Shown: in pieces, positions 21,553 through 27,376 of the stretch
Layout: each line of letters starts with the position of its first letter
Numbering within the stretch: the stretch's first letter is position 1
IMG/VR virus record: IMGVR_UViG_3300031758_000459
Location: 1-27,376 of that record
Direction: 5' to 3' (one strand)
DNA length: 27,376 nt
Source of the DNA: a virus
Translations under genes and position numbers: made by a program
Notes under the pieces: model-generated
Databases searched by the model: none
Told to the model about the DNA's origin: nothing
Seen by the model: the letters and a program-made list of their open reading frames with translations, nothing else

Positions 21553-24500
21553 ATGCCTGACCCGCAGAAGCTGGCCGAAGAGCGTCGTCGCCTGTTTGAG
21601 GCCATGAAGGCCCAGACTCCTGCGCCCGCTCCTGCCCCTGCGCCAGCTCCTGCACCTGCGCCAGCACCCGCACCTGTTGCTGCTGCACCTGCGCCCAAGC
21701 CTGTCGCTCCCGCTCCCGCACCTGTTGCTGCTACGCCGAAGCCGCCCGCACCACGCAAGAAGGTCCGCAAGACCCCGACGACGGCTGCTGCAAAGCCCGC
21801 TGCTCCTGCTGCCCCTGCGCCGATGGTCATCAAGGTTCAGGGGCGTACCGCACCTGCACCCGCTCCTACGCCAACCCCTGCTCCTGAACCGGTCACCATC
21901 GCGAGCCAGGTTGAAGAGCAGACCCGTCCGATGGTCGAGGCGAAGCGGGCAGAGGTGAAGGCTGCGAGGGCCGCAGAGGCTGCAAAGATCCCTGCGTCTG
22001 CGCTTGAGTTCAAGCCCGCCGATGTGCCCGACGAGGACATCCTCTCTGGCGAATACGTCGATGAATCGCGGAAGATGCTCCGCTCCTTCTACTCGGCACA
22101 GGCTGGAATCATCGCAGACAACCGCCGCCGCGGCATCACCATGCCGGATGAAGAGGTTCGTCGCCTTGCCGCCACCAAGGTCGCCTTCACGCCGAAGAAG
22201 GTCGCTGGCATCACGGTCCCGTCCTCTCGCGCTCTGTCTGCGCTCGGCACGCTCGCTAGCGATCTCACCACCATCCGCATGGGTGAGGACGCCAACGCTC
22301 GTGCAACTAGGGCTGCTGCGCGTGCGGCGTCTGTCGCGGCTACGGACCCTCTCGCAGAGATCGACAAGCGTGAGAAGTTCGTGCGTGCCCTTGAGACACG
22401 TCTCGGTGGTGACGAACTGACCGCAAGCCTCGTCAAGCGCATGGACGCGGACGCCAAGAAGTTCGACGCCGCTACCCGTGCGAACAACTACCCGAAGCTC
22501 ATCCGTGACTTCAAGAGCCGGTACGTCGCTGGTCGCATGCAGCAGACCGGCAACGACAAGAAGTTGAACAGCACGAACCCGCAGGAGATCGCTGAAGCTC
22601 GAGCGGCTGAAGAGTCGTTCAACCTTGAGGCCGATAAGACGCTCGACTCCCTGCGTGTCGCCGGCAACCCCGTCATTCGTGGCGGCATGAACGTCGTCAC
22701 GGTCGATACCGTAAATGATGCATTCGGGCGCGGACCAGTCGAGGGATTGCGAGAGGTCGCCAACATCTTCCTTCCGCAGGTAGCGCCTACGGCTACGGGC
22801 AAGGCAGTACGCGTCGAGAGCATCCCGTCTGCAGTGCTGCGTGGTGTCTCGGCGCCTGTCGCTGCGCTTGCGTCTGCGATCCCCATGCCGGGCGAGCGTG
22901 GCGGCATCAACCTTGGTGCTGCACCAGGCGAGTCTCGTGGTCTGCGTGGCGATCCTCTCGCTCGCATCCAGGCCGGTCGCACTCCGCTCGTTGATGCGAT
23001 GGAGAATGACTGGGTCCGCAACGCTCTTGAGCGCGGAGACGCAGCCGACAAGGCGCTTGCGATTGGTGTGCTGACTGCTGCTGGGGCCGCCGAGGTCAGC
23101 GTGCCTGGTCTTGAGGTAGTCGCCGCACCCGCTGCCGGTCTCGCTCTCGGCAAGACCGTGGATGCTGGTCGCTTCATCATCAACGCCAGCGATGCGCTTG
23201 CTGTCGCTCGTGCAGGAAAGGCTGGAGGTCTCCCGCCTGTCGGCATCCCCGGCGCCATCCGCGACATGGTCGATACCGTCAAGCGTGCGAAGAGCATCTA
23301 CAGCAGCACGCGTGATGAGGGCAAACTGTTCGACGCCGTCATCGCTGCACGCGGCAACCACCCGACAAACATCAACGTCACGCTTGATGAGGTGAACCCT
23401 GCGCTCGCTAGGGTCTACCGCGATGAGTTCCTCAAGGCTGTGGACAAGGACGCTGACCTCAAGAAGGTTCTCGACGCCCTTGTCGAGGACGCTCCTCCTG
23501 CAGAGCGGTCGAACGAGTTCCGCGTCCTCGTCAACAAGGACCAGAACGACATCGTCACGCTGCTCGATGATGCCGCCACCCGTGCTGCTGATGACGTAGC
23601 GCGTGCGGAGAAGCGCGTTGCTGCTGCAGATGACGCTCTGAAGCAGAGCCGGTTGAAGCCTACTACGGAAGAGATCGAGCGCACCATCAAGGCTCAAGCG
23701 AAGACTCTCTCCGTAGAGCGTGAGGCCCTCACCAAGGCAAAGGCGAAGTCTGCCTCGCTTGAGGCGCTGCGTGGTATTGACCCTCAAGACATCCGCACTC
23801 GCATCAGCGATGCGTCCGATGAAGCCGTGCGCACGATGCTCGGTGAGAAGCGGGCCGCTCCTGAACCGCCCACCGTCCCGTCTGCTGCAGCCATCGACGT
23901 GCAAGACGTTCAGCGGGTGTTTGGCACGCTAGTCACCCCGACAGAAGCGCAAAGCACCACCAAGGCGAAGAGCCTCCACGAGTGGCTGCGCGGTAAGGGC
24001 GACAAGTCGCTCACGGTCGCAGAGTCTGCCGTTGTCAAGGATCTGATCTCAACGCTGCGCTCCGGTCCTGCTGGTGAACTGATCAGCATCATCGAGAACG
24101 AAGGTCAGCGTCTGGTCACTAGCGGTCAGCGCACCGCGCCGTACTCCGAGCTTGAGCTTCTCCGTCGTCTCGACAGCGCAGATGCTGCTCGTGCATTTCA
24201 GAAGCTGCAGGAGTTTGAGGCTCGCGAGGCAAAGGTTTTGAACCAGCTCGCTGAAGATGCGATCGAGATGAACGACATTCAGGAGCGATTCATCTCGTCT
24301 GCAGAGGCAAAGTTGCGGCTCAAGGCTGCAACTGATGCGGTCAACGATGCGCTCAAGAACGCCAAGATGGCGTCTCAAGATCTTCAGCGTGCGCGGTCGA
24401 TGAAGGTTCCGAAGGCGCAGGTGAAGGCTGCTGCTGAAGCAACCAAGGCGCGCAAGACTGCGACTGTCCCACCGGTCTCCGAAGTTACCGTAGAGAATGC

Positions 24501-27376
24501 TGTAGACATCGCGTCTGACCCGTCTGCTGCTGGTGTTGACTCTGCCGCTGTGGCCCAGCAGCTTGACGCTGTGAACGGTGCGCTCCGTACCGTCGTTCCT
24601 GACAATGCCGCTGCTCGTCTTCAGGTCGAGATGCGCTACGGTCTCGACCGCAACCGCATCTACGGTGTGACGAACGAACCGTGGGAGCGCCCTGATCTTA
24701 TTCTCACGGATCGCCCTCCGATCACGGCTGAAAGCGTCCGCGATCCGAAGCACCTCTACAAGCTCGCTAGGAATCGCGGAATCGACAACGTCGAACGCTA
24801 CCTCATGGCTGATGGTCCTGCGATCAAGGCAACGATTGAGAAGAACTTCAACGAAGCGTTGAACGCACAGACCGTTACGAAGGACAACGCGGACAAGATC
24901 CGTAAGTACCTCGACGCCGGCATGGCCGAGCATGACACGGCGAAGCGTGAGTTCGCAGCGCGTGTAGGTCTTCCTCACTTTGAGGAATACATCACCGGGA
25001 GTGAGTTCTGGGGACGTGGTCCGAAGTTCGACGGAGCCAAAGCCAAGAAGTTCTACGATGACCTCGACAAGATCGCGGCGTCGATGCCGGATGGTACGCG
25101 GCGCGCTCGAGGTGAGAACGTCTACTTCCGTTGGCTAGGGTATCGCTCCGCTCCGGAAGGCTTCGACCCGCTAGTCGCACGCCTGGACGACTTCGTTGAA
25201 GTCCGCAACCCCAACCTCGCTGAACAGGCTGGACCGCTGCGGCAGACCGTGGTGCTGCCTGATGGAACGACTCGCTTCGCTGACGAAGGTGCGGTGTCCG
25301 ATCGTTTCACCGGGTACATCGTTGGTGCAGAGGTTCGCGACGGTAAGCAGTACCTCGTGGTGCAGCCGACAGAGTACGTCACTAGCAAGGGTCCGCAGCG
25401 CGTTCGCGTTCAAGGCCGAAGCGTCCTCGTTCCTGCTGAAGAGGCCATCCTCTCCGAGCGTGGTCGCGTTCCGTCCTACACCGTAGGTACGGGTCGCAGC
25501 ACGAAGGAAGGCGTGCGCATGGCCGTCTACGACATCGCTCGCCCGATGACGAACGCCGAGTGGGCTGCGCTTGCCGAGCGTGAGAAGGTCGCATTTAAGG
25601 GTAGCGCCGGGAAGATCCGCTACGATGGTGCGTACAACCGCCACGTCACCGAGCCGATCGCTCCCCCGAAGCGTCCGACCGCTACGGACTTCGACATCAG
25701 CCCCGATGATGCGATGGACGCCAACGGGTACAAGGATCTTCTGAAGCGTGCCGTGCCGAAGCCGCAGGTGGTCAAGGAGACCGCGCCCGCTGCTGCTGCT
25801 CGCGTTGCGCCTGAAGAGGCGCCTACCGTCGCTGGTCGTGCTGCCCCTGAAGAGGGGCCGCTCTACACCGGAGAGGATCGCCCCACCGAGGTGAAGCGCC
25901 GGGTCGTGAACGCTGCGATGAACAATCGCGACAACGCGGTCGAGCGCCTCGACCAGGTACGTCGTGAGGCTGGTGCCGTCGTAGCAGAGTCGCGCATCCC
26001 CGACGCCACTCTCGACAAGCGCTTCAAGGAGTTGATCGCTCGTCAGGCGAAGCTCGAGCAGGAGCGCCAGCGACTTCGCGAGGCCATCAATCTTCAGTCG
26101 AAGGTCGTGAAGGGTCTCGATGAGTACGGCGACCTTGCCGACTCTGCTTACGACGCTGTCAGCGCACCTCGTCGCGCGATGGCCGACCAGCTCGAGCGTG
26201 CCCAGCGCAACGTCGCTGCAAGCCTCGCTGCAGAGACCGGTCGTGCCCGTGACCTCATCGCAGAAACGCGTGCCGCGTCCTTCCCCGAGCGCGAGATCAA
26301 CCTCCAGCGTCAGGTGCAGGAAGAAGTGCGCCGCGTTGCTGCCTCGACGCCTGGCATGCAGAAGGTTGCCGAACTTGGTCGTGGTGTGGGTGCGCTGTTC
26401 TCTAGTGCGCGTGAGGTCGTTGAAGGCACCGTCCCCAAGGCGCTGCGTGACCTCAACCGCGAGATCGAGCGCATGGGCGATGCTGCGGCTCGCGACCTTC
26501 AGGCGGCTGTGGATGCCGTCAACGTCACGGACCCGAACCAGCGTCTCACGACCGTGATGCAGATGCTGGACGACACCAACTACGGGTCCACCTGGAAGAC
26601 CACGCAGGAGCTGGGGAACCTCGATCCTCGTGCCGTAGACAGCATGGCGTTCGCCTACGTCGAGGATGTCCCCAAGTTCTTGAGGGAAGACCCTGCTCTT
26701 GCAGACGAACTTCGCAAGACCGTCCGAACCATGACGTTCGATGAAAAAGACATCGGATCGATGAATGATCTTTCGTACATCATCTCTGGGATGACTCCTG
26801 AACGAGTCATGGGTGAGCGCGCGATAGCGACTGGAGACATTCAGTTCGCTCAAGCGGTGATGTCGCAGGGCATCATCAACCACGCCACCACGCAGATGCT
26901 GAGTCTGGGCGCGCTCTACACCAAGGAAGAGATGCTGGCGATCTACGCGTGGATGCGCGGTGGTGATGTCTCGACGCGTGAAGCCGCTCGTGGACGCGAT
27001 CTTGCGCTCGCAATCTACGGGAGCGCGGTCGATACCCGCAAGCCGATCAACGGCATCGCAGACTTCTTCAACGCACCGGAGAACAACAGCCTCGTCTCGG
27101 CCATTCGTCTGACTGGCGCGACCATCGAAGAGGGCATGACCGAGGGGACCGCCGCTGCTGAAGTGCTGAAGGCTTACGAGAAGGTGCTTGGTCAGCGTCT
27201 GTACCTGCCCGAGACCGTAGCGCGTCAACTGGACAAGACGGTCAACGACATGCTCATCGCGACTCGCGGCGGTGTTGATGGATCGACCGGATGGTTCACG
27301 AACCCTGGCTGGATGTTCGGACAGGCGTACAAGAAGTCGTCGGTCTATGGGCTGTTCTCGCCACGCACCGAGTTCT
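21553..27376 (+). CDS. Giant virion protein, at least 1941 codons, 3' end outside window
   Basis: A single uninterrupted frame runs from ATG 21553 (ribosome site GAGAGGG) to the window edge. The N-terminus has a charged helix (MPDPQKLAEERRRLFEAMKA), then a Pro-Ala array (about 23-60), a basic patch (RKKVRK) and DEDILSG (160-166). About 501-535 is a hydrophobic, Gly/Ala-rich segment. Coiled-coil-like regions cover about 676-745 and 1493-1598. A beta-like region lies near 1180-1290 (FTGYIVGAEVRDGKQYLVVQ). A Pro-rich hinge with PEEAPTVA is at 1420-1427, and a helical domain extends to the edge. Size, order and hydrophobic part suit an internal virion or ejection protein. I see no polymerase, protease or lysozyme motif in the visible part. 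Confidence 0.72.
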   Translation, partial: MPDPQKLAEERRRLFEAMKAQTPAPAPAPAPAPAPAPAPAPVAAAPAPKPVAPAPAPVAATPKPPAPRKKVRKTPTTAAAKPAAPAAPAPMVIKVQGRTAPAPAPTPTPAPEPVTIASQVEEQTRPMVEAKRAEVKAARAAEAAKIPASALEFKPADVPDEDILSGEYVDESRKMLRSFYSAQAGIIADNRRRGITMPDEEVRRLAATKVAFTPKKVAGITVPSSRALSALGTLASDLTTIRMGEDANARATRAAARAASVAATDPLAEIDKREKFVRALETRLGGDELTASLVKRMDADAKKFDAATRANNYPKLIRDFKSRYVAGRMQQTGNDKKLNSTNPQEIAEARAAEESFNLEADKTLDSLRVAGNPVIRGGMNVVTVDTVNDAFGRGPVEGLREVANIFLPQVAPTATGKAVRVESIPSAVLRGVSAPVAALASAIPMPGERGGINLGAAPGESRGLRGDPLARIQAGRTPLVDAMENDWVRNALERGDAADKALAIGVLTAAGAAEVSVPGLEVVAAPAAGLALGKTVDAGRFIINASDALAVARAGKAGGLPPVGIPGAIRDMVDTVKRAKSIYSSTRDEGKLFDAVIAARGNHPTNINVTLDEVNPALARVYRDEFLKAVDKDADLKKVLDALVEDAPPAERSNEFRVLVNKDQNDIVTLLDDAATRAADDVARAEKRVAAADDALKQSRLKPTTEEIERTIKAQAKTLSVEREALTKAKAKSASLEALRGIDPQDIRTRISDASDEAVRTMLGEKRAAPEPPTVPSAAAIDVQDVQRVFGTLVTPTEAQSTTKAKSLHEWLRGKGDKSLTVAESAVVKDLISTLRSGPAGELISIIENEGQRLVTSGQRTAPYSELELLRRLDSADAARAFQKLQEFEAREAKVLNQLAEDAIEMNDIQERFISSAEAKLRLKAATDAVNDALKNAKMASQDLQRARSMKVPKAQVKAAAEATKARKTATVPPVSEVTVENAVDIASDPSAAGVDSAAVAQQLDAVNGALRTVVPDNAAARLQVEMRYGLDRNRIYGVTNEPWERPDLILTDRPPITAESVRDPKHLYKLARNRGIDNVERYLMADGPAIKATIEKNFNEALNAQTVTKDNADKIRKYLDAGMAEHDTAKREFAARVGLPHFEEYITGSEFWGRGPKFDGAKAKKFYDDLDKIAASMPDGTRRARGENVYFRWLGYRSAPEGFDPLVARLDDFVEVRNPNLAEQAGPLRQTVVLPDGTTRFADEGAVSDRFTGYIVGAEVRDGKQYLVVQPTEYVTSKGPQRVRVQGRSVLVPAEEAILSERGRVPSYTVGTGRSTKEGVRMAVYDIARPMTNAEWAALAEREKVAFKGSAGKIRYDGAYNRHVTEPIAPPKRPTATDFDISPDDAMDANGYKDLLKRAVPKPQVVKETAPAAAARVAPEEAPTVAGRAAPEEGPLYTGEDRPTEVKRRVVNAAMNNRDNAVERLDQVRREAGAVVAESRIPDATLDKRFKELIARQAKLEQERQRLREAINLQSKVVKGLDEYGDLADSAYDAVSAPRRAMADQLERAQRNVAASLAAETGRARDLIAETRAASFPEREINLQRQVQEEVRRVAASTPGMQKVAELGRGVGALFSSAREVVEGTVPKALRDLNREIERMGDAAARDLQAAVDAVNVTDPNQRLTTVMQMLDDTNYGSTWKTTQELGNLDPRAVDSMAFAYVEDVPKFLREDPALADELRKTVRTMTFDEKDIGSMNDLSYIISGMTPERVMGERAIATGDIQFAQAVMSQGIINHATTQMLSLGALYTKEEMLAIYAWMRGGDVSTREAARGRDLALAIYGSAVDTRKPINGIADFFNAPENNSLVSAIRLTGATIEEGMTEGTAAAEVLKAYEKVLGQRLYLPETVARQLDKTVNDMLIATRGGVDGSTGWFTNPGWMFGQAYKKSSVYGLFSPRTEF
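21619..21741 (+). repeat. Pro-Ala coding low-complexity repeat, start of the giant gene
   Basis: Near-tandem short units (CCTGCGCC, GCTCCTGC and variants) encode an alternating Pro-Ala run, then mixed Pro/Val/Ala, at about residues 23-63 of the giant protein. The peptide is likely an extended flexible linker. It mirrors the array at the end of the preceding gene. Confidence 0.75.

Noticed and set aside
21619-21741. Pro-Ala array considered as a CRISPR or intergenic repeat
   Set aside because: It is in frame within the giant gene, with codon-length units and no spacers.
21529-23904. Long open frames on the minus strand opposite the internal virion genes
   Set aside because: They are high-GC shadows of the forward coding frame, with Arg/Ser-rich low-complexity translations and no ribosome sites or start-stop coupling.

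Overview
This window is phage DNA of about 60% G+C. It holds a near-complete head and short-tail morphogenesis module plus a divergent tail-fibre and lysis cluster. It contains no rRNA, no recognisable tRNA, no insertion sequence, no CRISPR array and no bacterial housekeeping gene. The portal, scaffold, coat, decoration protein, adaptor, beta-rich tail hub and membrane-active internal proteins come in that order. No tape-measure, tail-tube or sheath gene is seen. This points to a tailed phage with a short, podovirus-like tail. The host cannot be named from the sequence.

Layout. Positions 1-4637 are read leftward (minus strand). In transcription order they encode two small structural proteins, a glycine-rich fibre or tip protein, two small unknown proteins, a 498-residue tail-fibre-like protein, a GH46 (chitosanase)-like putative endolysin, and the start of a membrane protein that may be the holin and runs off the window. 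Positions 4751-27376 are read rightward. They encode two small conserved phage proteins, the large terminase, portal, a zinc-ribbon protein, an acidic Met-rich protein, scaffold, major capsid protein, a decoration-like protein, a head-tail adaptor candidate, a small protein, a 696-residue tail hub or nozzle candidate, two further tail structural proteins, a glycine-zipper internal protein, an 841-residue internal protein, and a giant gene (at least 1941 codons) still open at the window edge. The two arms diverge from a 113-bp intergenic region at 4638-4750.

Most neighbours overlap by 1-4 bases (ATGA, GTGA, TGATG) or lie within 35 bases, as in translationally coupled operons. Exceptions are the structured gaps before the scaffold gene (9472-9522), before the major capsid gene (10396-10552, the longest gap in the window) and before the adaptor gene (12125-12198). 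These gaps hold perfect or near-perfect inverted repeats and promoter-like hexamers. One repeat pairs directly with the Shine-Dalgarno sequence of the capsid gene. No gene-free stretch reaches 300 bases.

The least explained parts are four. One is the giant terminal virion gene and the short motifs it shares with the 841-residue protein before it. The second is the capsid leader, with twin dyads and a ribosome-site-occluding repeat. The third is two pairs of structural proteins that share only their N-terminal motifs, one pair spanning the two divergent operons. The fourth is the use of a chitosanase-type fold in the lysis position.
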